The notes: a model not told the origin generated them from the letters alone. A DNA stretch of 17,870 nt from Larix sibirica (GCA_004151065.3 NWUY0300007708.1:11109-28978), one strand, 5' to 3'; counted from the stretch's first letter, positions 1 through 10,170 are shown. Made by a program: numbers and translations.

Positions 1-39
1 ACTTGGGGTGGAGCGCAACAGAAATCTTTCGAAGTTGCT

Positions 40-102
40 CGGTGTGGCCTAGGGGGGAGCAAAGAGTCATCGATGTGGCCTGGGGGGAAAGAAAAGAGCC
101 AG
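40..102. repeat. Two-copy 31-bp direct repeat
   Basis: A unit beginning CGGTGTGGCCTAGGGGGG at 40 is followed directly by a diverged copy beginning CGATGTGGCCTGGGGGG at 71, giving a period of 31 bases. Both are purine-rich, G-run-containing segments. It may be part of an unrecognised LTR or spacer; no function is visible. Confidence 0.6.
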
Positions 103-260
103 GTGCTATCACTTGATCCTGACTCCTCCATTTAAGAAATGCCTAACAAAACCAAGGGGTGGACCCTAGTAAAAGAGTTTCTAAGGCTCTTAAAATGAGT
201 TTAGTGTTATTGATGGGAATAAGTTGTTTTTAGGAGTTTTTTGGATGGGATTGTGATTAG

Positions 261-261
261 N
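261..261. other. Undetermined base (N)
   Basis: A single N separates the GC-richer left end from AT-rich sequence. Two further single Ns occur at 2931 and 16552, and both of those lie at or beside a change in homology. This one may therefore also be a contig join, but nothing recognisable flanks it to test that. Confidence 0.9.
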
Positions 262-1340
262 ATTGATTCTTCATTTGTGTCTGTATCAGTTGGATATCCA
301 TACAAATGTGTCTAAGTTTGCTCTCTTATTCACAACATCTTCTAATCCAAATATGTTTTTAAAATGTCGTTTAATTTACTTTGTGGAAAAACAAATTCTT
401 GTCCTCAAAATACATAACAATAAATTAGCAATTTTAATTGGTTTCTTTGGTATAAGGGATTTAGGTTACAATGACACTTAGAGGTTGAGAGGCAACTGAA
501 TCTAGTTTATTCTACTATTTCTTTATTTTCTATTTTAGTTTGACATATTTATTATTATTTAAAATTTCAAAAAATATATCAAAATTTTTTAAATTAATCT
601 TAAGCAGGGACTAACTACTTTGCAGCTATTTTACTTGCTGTTTAATGTTCTAGTTTAACCATTAAAAAATATTCGGGTATTAAGATTCTCATACTATTAC
701 CACCCTATCTAACTTATAAAATGTTCCTGGCAAATAATATTTAATATTTGTATGTTTGTAAAATAGTTCACTTTAAATTTAAAAAATCATGAAAAATAAA
801 ATAAAAATAATAGTAATATCATTTTATTTTATTTTTTATAGTTTTTAAATCTAAGCTATCATTGCGAGGGTGGAGCCACATTGAAGTCGGCAATTATCAT
901 TGTACATGGCCTTTGAAACATGACAAACAAAGCATGATGTGGTCACAATCAACTACGATTTTGCTAACTAAAATTCCCAAAAAGGAACTCAACATCACCA
1001 TTTTAATTTTGAAGCAAATGGAATCTTTTTTGGTTGATAATAATTTGGTAAAAAAACCATGATTTAAGATTTATGGAAACTCAGGTTTTCTCTTTTTTCC
1101 CTTGTGTAATGTATGAACAAGATCACTCTCACACTGATTGGAAGAATTAAATGATGCTCTAACTTAATTTCCTACATTTTATATGCATATTACCAACTTT
1201 CTAAGGGATGCCTTATGAGGAGTTCACTTTTCACTCTTTAATCTTAGCTAAAGATAATAAAGCAATGATAAAATAAATTAACTCCCATAAATATGGGTCA
1301 AGGACTTTAGGGTATATTTCTAACTATGATTTACGAGACA

Positions 1341-1594
1341 TGTTAGGGACCTAGAATATATAATTCACTAAGCTCCTCGACCCTTAGACCCCTTTCACTT
1401 GCCGCACTTGTGGAATCATACCCCTCTTCTCTTCTTCATCATTCTTCATTTGCAATAGTTAGGGATTTTTATATATCAATACATGTACATCATTGCAATA
1501 TATTTGGTCATCCTAGACCATTTAGTCTAGATTATATCCACTCCATCATTACATGTATATATTTACATTTTTGGGTCAAAAATAGGGTGTTACA
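1341..1594 (-). repeat. Ty3/gypsy 3' LTR (right edge firm, left edge uncertain)
   Basis: Read on the minus strand, the sequence starts TGTAACACCCTATTTTTGAC at 1594, a start typical of plant Ty3/gypsy LTRs. It lies directly downstream of a polypurine tract and of a pol C-terminus on the same strand, as expected for a 3' LTR. The left boundary is a guess: TGTTAGGGAC at 1341 would give a TGT...ACA bounded LTR of about 254 bp, but a longer LTR reaching about 1105 is also possible. The partner 5' LTR was not found in the window, so the boundary cannot be fixed by comparison. Confidence 0.55.
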
Positions 1595-1606
1595 TTTCCC
1601 TCCCCC
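1595..1606 (-). other. Polypurine tract of gypsy element
   Basis: On the minus strand this is GGGGGAGGGAAA, ending exactly one base before the TGTAACACCC LTR start. A purine run at this place is the plus-strand DNA synthesis primer of LTR retrotransposons. It lies about 60 bases after the last stop codon of the pol remnant. Confidence 0.8.
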
Positions 1607-1666
1607 ATAATTTATGCACCGTGCTTAGTGCATTTCAACACTATATACAAAAATTACATCAAAATT

Positions 1667-2930
1667 TTAGAATAAATGTGGATATGCCTCTTGCATATCA
1701 TCCTATATCTCCCATGTCACTTCCTCAAGGATGCAGTGGGTCCATTAGACCTTTACCTACCTTATTTCTCGATTCTTGAGCAACATGACTTTTCTGTCCA
1801 AGATGCATGTTGGTGTTACTTACATATCTCCTTCTTGTTCCACCTAAATCAAATCCCAATCAATAACATGGTTAAGTTCATGTACATAATTTTTCATTAG
1901 TGATGTATGAAACACATTATGAAATTTTATGCATAAATACAATGCAAGCTCATATGCAACATGTCCTATCCTATCTAGGATCTCAAACAACCCATAATTT
2001 CTAGCTACTATCTTAGAGAAGCTTCATAATTTTAAGGAGCTCTTTTTTTATCTAACTTTTAAAACACATGCTCCCCAACCCTAAACTCTCTTGATATTTT
2101 GTCCTTGTATCGATAACTTTTTTTCCTATCTTGTGTTGCCTTTAAATTTTCCTTCATCTTACCCATAATCTCTTCCATTTCATTAAGTAACCCTAAACCA
2201 ACTATTACTTTGTTAGTTGGGTTGTACCAACTAATTGACCCGCATTACACTTTCTACTATATAAGGCTTTGAATGGAATGATATTCAAAGAAGCATGATA
2301 TCCATTGTTATATGAAAACTCCACTAAGTGTAAATATCCCTCCCACTTAGATGGTTTATCCATCACATACATCCTTAGCATATACTCAATAGATTGATTA
2401 AATCTCTTGATTTATACATCTATATGTGGATGATATGTTGTGTTTAAGTTTAGATTGGTTCCAAAACATTTGAATAAAACTCTCCAAAATCTTGAAATAA
2501 ACTTTGGATCTTTATCTGAAACAATTTCCTTAGGTATCGCACGCAACTTGTCAATCTCTTTCATGTATATTTCTACTATATTAGCTTCCTTATAAGTTGA
2601 CTTGTTTGGAATAAAGTGGAAATATTTTGTTAACTTGTCCACCACTTCCCATTTCCAATTTCCACTCTGGTATTGGAAATGGCTGTAGCAATCCTACTGG
2701 ATGTATATAATCAACCTTTTACCTTCTAACATTCCATATAACTGGAAATATACTCAACAATCTCTTTCTTCATTCCTAGCCAAAAGTACTCACTTCTTAC
2801 AATTGCAATTGTTTTTTGATATCCAATATGTTTAGCATATGGAACATTATGCATCTCATTCATTACAAGTTTCATTAATTCACCAGAATTAGGAACATAA
2901 ACTCTATGGTTATGCATAAGNAATAATAAA
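1667..2930 (-). pseudogene. Ty3/gypsy pol remnant: integrase and C-terminal region
   Basis: This is the 3' part of a Ty3/gypsy pol gene, on the minus strand and in gypsy order. The zinc-binding integrase start (HRVYVPNSGEL to YISSYMEC, about 2750-2910) keeps the two histidines but has tyrosine in place of the first cysteine. A PIPEW spacer follows at about 2660-2700, then the integrase core (VVDKLTK at about 2640, VSDKDPKF at about 2510, glutamate in NQSIEYMLR). A stretch typical of the integrase core tail follows (WEGYLHLVEFSYNNGYHAS), and the C-terminal part ends with VIDWDL, ILDRKV and EEVTWEI before a TAA at 1667-1669. Several stops, frameshifts and an internal deletion that removes the first catalytic aspartate make it non-functional. 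Homology begins abruptly just downstream of the N at 2931. The order, strand and adjoining polypurine tract support one element. The C-terminal part resembles gypsy lineages with a chromodomain-like tail, but I cannot assign a lineage safely. Confidence 0.9.
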
Positions 2931-2931
2931 G
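2931..2931. other. Undetermined base (N) at a homology break
   Basis: The N lies in the codon just upstream (minus-strand sense) of the gypsy integrase start LMHNHRVYVPN. The 157 bases beyond it, up to 3088, stay open but do not resemble the RNase H or linker sequence expected there. This may mark an assembly join or a true rearrangement. Confidence 0.8.
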
Positions 2932-4380
2932 TACAAATATAATGTTCTTTGAAGTTACAATATCTCAACAAATTATAGGTCGTTCCTGCATGCAGGCCAG
3001 GATAACCAAAAAAATAGAAAAAGATAGCAAACTTCTCTGCATTGAACTTATATACATCACTGCCAAGAAGCCGCCTTCTGTCATTCAATCAATCAGTGGT
3101 TTTTAATGTTGGAGGTAATTCTGTTCATTTCCATCATAATTCTTTCATACAAACAATAGAAATTGGAGAAGTCTGACGGTTTTCAAAAAAAAAATTATAG
3201 GAAATATTTCTCTCATGGTTTTATTTCAAGGTTGTATTATGTTCATACAAGTAACATACAACAAACTTACCTTCTGTGGATATGTGTTGTACTGTTGTGA
3301 TGCCCTTGACCCTATTGTTAAACGTTTTCCTAGGTTGCGACCAGGATTTTGCTTGGTCCTCAAGCTCTCAAACCTATGATGAATTCCTCTGGGACTACAA
3401 TGTCCATAGCTTCCCTGACCAACTATCCAAAATTTATAGTATGATCACCTATCTCAGCTATGTTATGTATGTTTGACATATCTGACCAATAACAGTATTT
3501 GAAATATCATGTCAAAGAAATTTCTATTAACATCTTTTTTTATCAGATTTCATATCATTGTCAAATTCACATATTTTTGTCTTGGATTTCATATCACGTG
3601 AAAGAGATTTGTATTAAAATCTCTATGGGGTTCTGGGTTTAAACAGGATTTGTTTCATTGAGAAATGAACAAAGCTAACATACCTAAAGAAGTAGACTAT
3701 GCCAAGGCTAAACACATCCAGATGTTGTGGACTGAGATGTTGTGTACTTCTTCTAGATGTTTTGTACTTCCAGAAGTAACATGCAAAAGTATCTTGAACT
3801 GAGTTGTTGTGGACTGCTTGAACTGATTTGTTGTGTACTTTTTCGAGATGTTGTGGAATGCGTTGTTGTGGAATTTTTCCAGAACTTACAAAAGTATCAT
3901 GCAGAAGTATCATTAACTTAGAGGACTAGGATAAGTTGCATCCATAGTAGTGTAAATATCATATTCTACATCTATGTAGAGGCGGTTGGTGGTGGAGGCT
4001 TGTACATTTATGCAAAGGTAGTTGGTGGTGGAAGCAGTCACATGAATATGCCAGAGTTATCGAGCACATGATGAGGTGGTGAGATGAAGGGTGGAACGAG
4101 TAGCACTACATTCTATATATGGTCATTATTAAAGCATTAAATCTTTTTTCTAAAACCGAGAAGGGTCACCTCCGGTCTGGAAATAACACCTATAAGTTCT
4201 CAACTAATGGCATGTAAGATAAATATGGGAAAATAAGAGATAAATAATGAAGGAAAATAAAAAAATTCCAATCTCTAATGTAGAGTTAGGAAAATTGATT
4301 GAATTTTTTGGTCAAAATAGTAAGTAATAACCTTTGACTAAAAATCAAATAATGGAAAAGATTCAATCCATATTAAACAC
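2932..4380. other. Intergenic DNA with degenerate short repeats
   Basis: No complete gene is recognised. The minus-strand frame running to 3088 continues from the gypsy remnant but carries unrelated residues. The plus frame 3276-3476 and the minus frame 3623-3913 have no clear family. In the latter, LDVFSLGIVYFF next to a GTATGT on the minus strand (about 3684-3722) loosely recalls a protein-kinase subdomain IX followed by a splice donor, but this is too short to call. The 3710-3900 part is built from imperfect GATGTTGTGGA-like repeats. Confidence 0.5.
3718..3905. repeat. Imperfect short repeats around GTTGTGGA
   Basis: The motif GATGTTGTG or GTTGTTGTGGA recurs at least six times (for example CAGATGTTGTGGACTGAGAT, GAGTTGTTGTGGACT, CGAGATGTTGTGGAATGCG). 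It is interspersed with near-repeats of GAAGTA and AAAAGTATC. The spacing is irregular, so this is a decayed tandem or nested repeat rather than a clean microsatellite. No coding function is apparent. Confidence 0.6.
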
Positions 4381-4387
4381 ATGTATT

Positions 4388-4594
4388 CATTCAATGATAT
4401 CAATATTATGGTTCAAGTTTATCTTTCTCTTTTGTTTTGCAATTAAATGAAAAAAATGGTATATCACTACAATGAAGATATTATTGGCTACATTCAATGA
4501 TATCAATATGATGGTTCAAGTTTCTCTTTTCCTTTTGTTTTGCAATTAAATGAAAAAAAATGGCATATCACTACAATGAAGATATTATTGGATA
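4388..4594. repeat. 103-bp tandem duplication
   Basis: Copy one (4388-4490) and copy two (4491-4594) both begin CATTCAATGATATCAATAT and both end in GAAGATATTATTGG plus a few bases. They differ by only a handful of substitutions and a one-base change in an A run. The high identity suggests a fairly recent tandem duplication in old repeat DNA. Confidence 0.9.
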
Positions 4595-4607
4595 CATCTA
4601 TTATGAA

Positions 4608-5055
4608 TCACGATCATGGAGATACTGCTATTCCCTTAAGACTTAAGTAGCTCTTTTATTATGTTAAGAAATAGAACAAAAGATAAGAACTAGTTGAAAA
4701 GGATTCCATTCATATTCAACATATTTATTCATCATTCATATTCAACAGATGTATTCATCCAACGATATCAATATATAGTACATTCTCTTCAATAGGTAAG
4801 GATTCCACCTCATCAAGGATACAAATGAAAAGGATCATGATATTGACCACTCATGGATCACTATCATGGAGGAACTACCATTCCCTTACCATTCGGGGGG
4901 CTCTAATAACATCTTAAGAAATAGAACATAAGATAATAACTGCTTAGAAGGATTTAAGCCACATTCAACACATGTATTCATCCAATCATATAAATATATA
5001 ATACATGCTCATCAATAGAGAAATATGACACCTCATCAAGAGAAGGATAATGACT
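4608..5055. repeat. 250-bp degenerate tandem duplication
   Basis: The unit starts TCACGATCATGGAG at 4608 and again as TCACTATCATGGAGG at 4858. Shared blocks in the same order include CTATTCCCTTA/CCATTCCCTTA, TTAAGAAATAGAACA(A/T)AAGATAA, ATTCAACA.ATGTATTCATCCAA, and CACCTCATCAAG. A third partial copy, with CACATGTATTCATTCAATGA, lies at about 4355-4415 and overlaps the start of the 103-bp duplication. The family looks like an older, larger tandem array. Confidence 0.75.
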
Positions 5056-6180
5056 CATAAAGACTTCAAACTTTGTGATTGTATAAGGACTCACAATATA
5101 AAAAATACCACTAGAAATTATGCTATGTTGTTGGTAGATCTCCCTATACCAAGTTTGAAAAACAATTTGGACCCATAGGCAAAATAAATCACCCATCGGC
5201 CCCAATGTGGCTCGAGTTTCCTTTTGAGGCTCCTTCGAAGTATCCTCTAGTATGGGTTGGGTCATGGTCTAGGTGTAGAATAAGGTGTGGGGGATTATAA
5301 CATATAATAATCTTATGTGAAAGCATGTTGGCCTTCAACTTATAGAAAATTGTGTGCACATCCATAGTCTGACTTTACAAAATACATTCATTCATTGCTA
5401 GTTAGTGGACCACATTACCTCAAGAGCTAGGGATTTTCCATTCCCCCCCCCGCCCACATTTTGGGACCAAAGCTCCAATGCTTCCTAGATTTTTCCACTG
5501 GTCCATTGATGTGAGTAGCTACATAGGTGACTTCAAATATCCTAGATATCCTTTTTGAAATGGAAATGGACCAACATATATGATATGATTCCTCCTTTTC
5601 CCCATAGAGAGGGAATCTATTGGGACCCTTCTAGCCCCTTCATTTTAGCATTTTCCACATTGGAATCACATCTTTCATCGTGATTCAAGCAAACAAAATG
5701 GTTTTGGGGAATCCCTGAAGTTTCCATAACTTGGTCCATCACCACTAACTATTATGAGGAGTGTTGGGCGGGATTATAACTTATAACCTATACGGACATT
5801 GTACTTCCATGTGGATGGGTTTCCTCCCCACATTAAAGTGTATTTTTCATCTTGAAGGATGACCCTTGCCTATAGCAAAATACTAGCGTATTATGTCCAT
5901 TGCTTCCCTTCAATGCCTTGAATTTCATTAACCTGTGTAGAGTGCCATTTGTGTGGCCTGAAGTCAATGATTGAAACCACTTGAATAAGGAATTCAACTT
6001 CTTGTTTTGCAAAGCATCCAATCATTGAAAGGGCATCTAATATTTCAACATAGGTGGTCGGTGATGATGCAAGCTACCTAAATCAAGGCTTTCCAAAAAT
6101 TTGAACCACTTTTATATTGTTTATATGAAATCCTGATTCAATCTTGTGTCAAAGTCAAACTTTTCTTATAAGTAACTTCA
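5056..6180. other. Intergenic DNA, possible decayed LINE 3' sequence
   Basis: No gene is firmly recognisable. The minus frames 4978-5265 and 5833-6021 lack clear motifs. The minus strand between about 5790 and 6180 lies just downstream of the LINE reverse transcriptase remnant and could be its decayed 3' part, but I see no RNase H or zinc-knuckle motif. A run of nine C bases lies at about 5443-5451. Confidence 0.4.
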
Positions 6181-7520
6181 ATGTACCGTTCATTGTCACA
6201 AAGGAAAACATGCCAATGTGTTTGATATCCCATTCCCCTATATTCTTTTGACAAGAGAAAATTTCCCATGAGACCAATAACAATCCTCCTTTTTCCTTAT
6301 TCCCCTTCTAGAGACATTTGAAGAAAATCTACCTAAGTTGAGTGAGTAAATAACTTTGGGAAGCAACAACAACTAACTAGTCAACCAAGATGGCTTGTAG
6401 GATGTTTTTAATCAAAATGATGCTACTTACCTTGGATATCTACTTATGTGTTTAATGAGTGATTTTGAGATTAATCCTTTTGAGGATCCATGTCTAGTCC
6501 TAAATCTAATAACTATTAGGCTTTAATTAGAATCCTGGGTAGGTTAGTTTTGCATCAACTCTTGAGCTCTAAAGGGAATGAGCTTTAGTAACATTGTAAG
6601 ATGGAACCGAGGAACATGACAAGAATGGATGAAATATTTGGATTGAATAATTTGTATACCTATGGATAGGAAGAAAAGATTTGAGATTCTTGCATATACC
6701 TTATCTTCTTAGATGGATACATTACCAAATAGGATTAGTTCATTCATAAACATTAAATGAGTGATTTGGATGACATTTTCCATCTTCATTCCCCTAATGG
6801 CGCCTTAATGAGTTTTTGCTAAACCAAGTATGGTTATTCGTTCAATAATGATAAAAATAGTAGTGGGGATAAAAAACATGTATGGTGAATACCCTAAGAG
6901 GCATGGAATAAATATGAGACCAATCCATTAATGAGAATGGCAAAGGAGGCCATCAAGATAGAGGCTTCAATCCAATGAATGAAAGGCCAGGAAAACCCTA
7001 ATTGGATTAGGACCAATCTTAGGTATAACCGACTAAAGTGATCAAAGAATTTAGATGGTTCAATTTTGCTATGAAATATCTCATATTCAAGTTTTAACAG
7101 TGTGAAGGACTTCCTGAGTGGATCCAATGACATCTTGAATGTCCCTACCATGGAGAAAACCCATTTGCTTTATAGAGATATGTGTAGATAAGATGGGCTT
7201 AATGTGACTATCAATGATTCTTGAGATGGTTTTGTAGATCTTATTACAAAGGGATATAAGACATAAATGTTCAAATAACGATGGATTATTTATCTTGGGC
7301 ATGGTGTTGACAAGAAAGGTAAAGTTGCATGCATGAAGAATTTGGCCTTCTTGTCTTCATTGGTCAACAACATGGTGAATAACCTTGTTGATTAGTTCCT
7401 AGAAGCTCCTATAGAATCAACTGGAATCCCATCGGGGCCATGCAACTTATCACTTTGCATTGTTAGGATATTTACACTTAGGAGTTATTTAAGATCAACT
7501 TGGGATAAATTTTCTTTAGG
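6180..7520 (-). pseudogene. LINE (non-LTR) reverse transcriptase remnant
   Basis: This minus-strand remnant carries plant L1-like reverse transcriptase blocks in the right order. DKLHGPDGIPVD lies at about 7420-7462. A short gap leads to a block with NNPSLFEHLCLISLCNKIYK and then SIKQMGFLHGRDIQD (7087-7302). The next frame (6894-7151) has FIHWIEASILMASFAILING, and HASRGI follows. MFMNELILFG lies at about 6730-6760, where the catalytic aspartate-aspartate box should be. Further on, GGLLLVSWEIFSCQKNIGEW (about 6235-6300) matches the thumb or connection region of such proteins. Several frameshifts and stops interrupt it, and both catalytic aspartates are replaced. No endonuclease domain was found upstream and no poly-A tail downstream, so it is a truncated, dead copy. 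Confidence 0.85.
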
Positions 7521-8150
7521 AAAAGTATGCTTATTTAGTATGCATCTGTACTTATGCACTCCAATGGTCACGATGTTCTCGACATAGAGTGATCCATCAC
7601 TTCATCTTCACCTCGATCATAATGGTTATTGATCCGTGGCTTAGCACCCGATTGGTCCATGATCTCTATTTAAAGAGCATGGAGGGTCATTTGCTTGAGG
7701 GTTGATTGTGGGAAACTCATATATAAATTATTTTTTACTTTGCATTAATATATTGTCTTAGGTATCTATTTGGATGGGGTCATGGACCATTCCCCTCTTT
7801 GAGGGTTTAAACCACGTAAAACATAGATGCATTGATTTGTGATTTTTTTTGTGAGTGTTTTCTTAATGGTGTTCGACCTTTTTGGAATATCATGTGTTAG
7901 TCAAACATGGTATTTGAGTTCTTATGAAGACTTGCTTCCATTGTTGTTCGAAATATTGAACTAGTGAAGTTGTGTGCATCAAAGGATTTATGGATTTTGA
8001 TATTTTTGTGTATATCTAGGATAAGAGAGGTGTTCCATTGCATCTAGGGCACTGCTTTCAATTGGAAATGTATTTTGTTTCACTTGAAAATATTTTTGTT
8101 TTCCCAAGATTCAACCATTTTACTAGATCCATAGGTATAAATGCTTCAAG
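7521..8150. other. Intergenic DNA, no recognisable gene
   Basis: This lies upstream of the LINE remnant in that element's sense, where the endonuclease would be, but no endonuclease motifs were seen in any frame. A small inverted pair, CCTCTTTGAGGG, lies at about 7794-7806. Composition changes from AT-rich to GC-richer at about 8150. Confidence 0.4.
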
Positions 8151-8727
8151 TCATGTTGTCACAGCTTCGGTAGCTGCCTCACTCACCCAAGCTCATACTT
8201 GTGGGGAAACTTGTCCAAGAGGCTCAAGTGTTGTAGAGACTAGCTTGACTTGGGAGAAGGGCGCACATGAGTGTGCTAAGTCGGAATCATGGGCAGACTT
8301 GACTTAAGTGTTGGGCGAGCATGGCAAGAAACGTGGGAAAGACAACAAGGAGTAGTGTGGTGCTGGAAAGCCAAGGCCGGACACATACCCACACCACGAA
8401 GTCCACACAGAACTTGAGTTGGAGACCCACACGCCTTAGTTTGGAAAGCAACGAAATAAGTTGGCAAGACAAGTGAGCGTGTTGGCTAGGCACGTCTCAA
8501 GGAAAACGCATCGGCAAGGGTCGGGTTGGAGCACGTCAAATGGGTGCATGCCCGACAAAGGGACCAAGCAGACTGGCATGGGTTGCAATCAACAAACAAA
8601 AGCACGACAAGTGGTTAGCATGCAAACAAAGCAAAAGGATGGCACACTTAACATGTCAGTTAAGGGGTGCCACAAGACTTGTCTTGGGTGCACCCTTAGG
8701 CCGTGGATGTGTATAAGTCAAGCGAGT
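8151..8727 (+). other. GC-richer flank of LTR element, possibly more 5' LTR
   Basis: This segment shares the GC-richer base composition of the LTR element that follows and differs from the AT-rich DNA before it. TGTTGTCACAGCTTCGGTAG near 8153 would be a plausible LTR start, which would make the 5' LTR about 1 kb. However, the 3' LTR copy has no counterpart of this segment, so either the 3' copy lost it or it is unrelated. Open frames here (for example 8038-8307, 8461-8754) have no recognisable motifs. Confidence 0.35.
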
Positions 8728-9167
8728 TTGGCAAGAGGCATCATCCAAGGTTAGAAAAGAAGACCACGTGTTCCGAGGAAAAGTGCGGCCCATTTGGAGT
8801 AGCAGACTGCAGGGGCGCGGACCTAGCTTAGGGGGAATCACATCCCTTGGGCATACAAATTCGGTTGGAAAAGAAGGAATACGTGGTAGACGGAATTGCA
8901 AGTCCTTATGGGACAACTTGTTGGGCGCTTTGCAGGAGGGTTTGGTTTATGGATACCTCCCTTTGTAACTCTTTGTAATCTATTCTTATTTATATAAATA
9001 TTTGGGCATGCTGGTTTACTCTTGTTGATTTCAAAATGGGTGTTAACATAAGATAAGTGTAACTAAGATAACTTGCATAGATAAGTTTAAGTGTAAGTTT
9101 CCGCAGAAGGTATGCTTAGTCTGTTGGTTGATTACTGAGTTGGCGACGCCCTCGGTAAGGCACCAGG
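8728..9167 (+). repeat. 5' LTR-like repeat of a gag-protease element
   Basis: This segment is repeated in direct orientation at 11519-11997. Both copies start TTGGCAAGAGGCATCATCC and share, in order, GAGGAAAAGTGCG, TGGAAAAGAAGGAA, CTCCCTTTGTAACTCTTTG, TATATAAATATTTGGG, TAACATAAGATAAGTG and TAAGTTTAAGTGTAAGTTT. Similarity fades after a TAAGGCACCAGG-like block. The order repeat, primer-binding sites, gag, protease, repeat on one strand supports LTR identity. The outer edges are not certain. Confidence 0.8.
8991..9000 (+). promoter_or_regulatory. TATA box of 5' LTR promoter (predicted)
   Basis: TATATAAATA is conserved in both LTR copies, within an otherwise diverging context. It lies about 40 bases after a conserved CTCCCTTTGTAACTCTTTG block. 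This is the expected position of a retrotransposon promoter within the LTR. The assignment rests on motif and conservation only. Confidence 0.5.
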
Positions 9168-9220
9168 AAGTTCTGCACAGACCCCTGGGACGACTAAGTA
9201 AGGTTGGGTGCCAGGCGTTC

Positions 9221-9405
9221 TTGTGATAGTTGGTATCATAGCACATGAACTTGTACTGGACTTCTTGTCATAGTTGGTATCATAGCACATGAACTTGTGG
9301 ACTAGCTCGTCCCCACTCTTCTTGCAAAGATTTGGTATCAGAGCCACGAACTTGTGGACTAGATCTTCACCACTCTTCTTGCGAAGAGTTGGTATCAGAG
9401 CTCAT
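9221..9405 (+). repeat. Four tandem copies of an iMet-tRNA primer-binding motif
   Basis: TGGTATCA(T/G)AGC occurs at 9231, 9275, 9333 and 9390. Each copy is embedded in a repeat containing CTTCTTG before it, and the first three are followed by ACGAACTTG or ATGAACTTG. The spacings are 44, 58 and 57 bases. The first two copies read TGGTATCATAGC and the last two the exact TGGTATCAGAGC, which is complementary to the 3' end of plant initiator tRNA-Met. The 9333 copy keeps the longest match (TGGTATCAGAGCCA). A retrotransposon normally has one such primer-binding site just after its 5' LTR. Confidence 0.85.
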
Positions 9406-10170
9406 TTTTTTGAAGAATCGTGACATGGAGAGTTTGTTTGGATTTTGAGTTGTTGGACAGGTGCGTCGATAGAGATGGAATTCGGTTGCGGAGACAACCA
9501 GGGCGACTTTGGAATCTCTCCTTACTACTTAGCTGGGGCAGTAGTGCGACAACAAAAGGTTCGGTTGGAAGCTCCAGGGGAACAAATATTTGAGTGACTT
9601 CGCAATGAAAGGTCAGATAGAGTCGAAGGTTCAACTGTAAGACACTCGTGGGAAGCAGGTAGCGCTCCTAGCAGGGTGCCCTAGGGTTGACAAGCTTGGC
9701 AGACTAAGGATGAAGTCGGGTTGCAGTGAGGTCATGGAGAGAGATGGTGTCGGACAAGCGCGTATAAAATGACAAGATATAAAGGAAATGGGTAGAACAA
9801 GTTGGATCACTTGTGAAGTGCGTCCAGGACAACTGTAGATTTGGTGGACTGTAGAGGTTGACGTATCAATTTTGCACAATGGTAGCACTCAGTCGGAAGC
9901 ACGACATGAAGTGAAAGACGTAGACAAGTCATGTGAGAATCTGATGGAAGCCACGAAGAATTATTGGGGAAATATCAAGTGCATAATGGATAAGGTGTTC
10001 TAGGATCTAGTTCTGCAATGTAGGAAAGAAGTACAACGATTGCAAGAGCTATCAGACTAGGCATCAGCTTGGAGGATGGCAAGGTCTGATTCACCACGCG
10101 AAACAGAGAACACCCAAGGGGGAACAACACAGAAGAAACCAAAGGTACCAAGAATCCACGCGAAAACATA
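9406..10170 (+). pseudogene. Decayed gag region of the LTR element
   Basis: This region lies between the primer-binding motifs and the gag zinc knuckles, where the capsid part of gag should be. Only its end is readable: from about 9905 a frame includes LMEATKNYWGNIKCIMDKVF, then a stop, then DLVLQCRKEVQRLQEL, helical and charged. It then passes into a basic, glutamine- and threonine-rich stretch before the first knuckle. Stops and frameshifts are frequent and no capsid motif can be named. Assignment rests on position and strand. Confidence 0.5.

Larger units (their letters stand above)
1..1340. other. AT-rich intergenic DNA, no recognisable gene
   Basis: I see no coding region with family resemblance here. 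Short open frames at 263-481 and 862-1062 have no recognisable motif and look like chance frames. The part from about 540 to 860 is strongly AT-rich with many A and T runs. The first 100 bases are GC-richer and contain a short direct repeat, listed separately. An undetermined base lies at 261. Confidence 0.6.

Noticed and set aside
1410-1900. Plus-strand frames at 1410-1610 and 1676-1900 as genes
   Set aside because: They are antisense to the gypsy LTR and the pol C-terminus.
8276-8968. Overlapping open frames on both strands in the GC-richer block
   Set aside because: They overlap one another, lack motifs, and lie in or beside the LTR; the plus frame 8768-8968 is LTR sequence, matched by the frame at 11519-11746 in the other LTR.
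9221-9405. Tandem repeats as a CRISPR array
   Set aside because: There are only four diverged copies, the spacers are themselves repeated, and the core motif is a retrotransposon primer-binding site in a eukaryotic context.
9231-9405. tRNA gene at the TGGTATCAGAGC motifs
   Set aside because: Only the complement of the tRNA 3' end is present; no acceptor partner, A box or B box is seen.
9043-9888. Minus-strand frames over the primer-binding array and gag
   Set aside because: They are antisense to the LTR element; repeated residues such as MCYDTNY only reflect the tandem primer-binding repeats.
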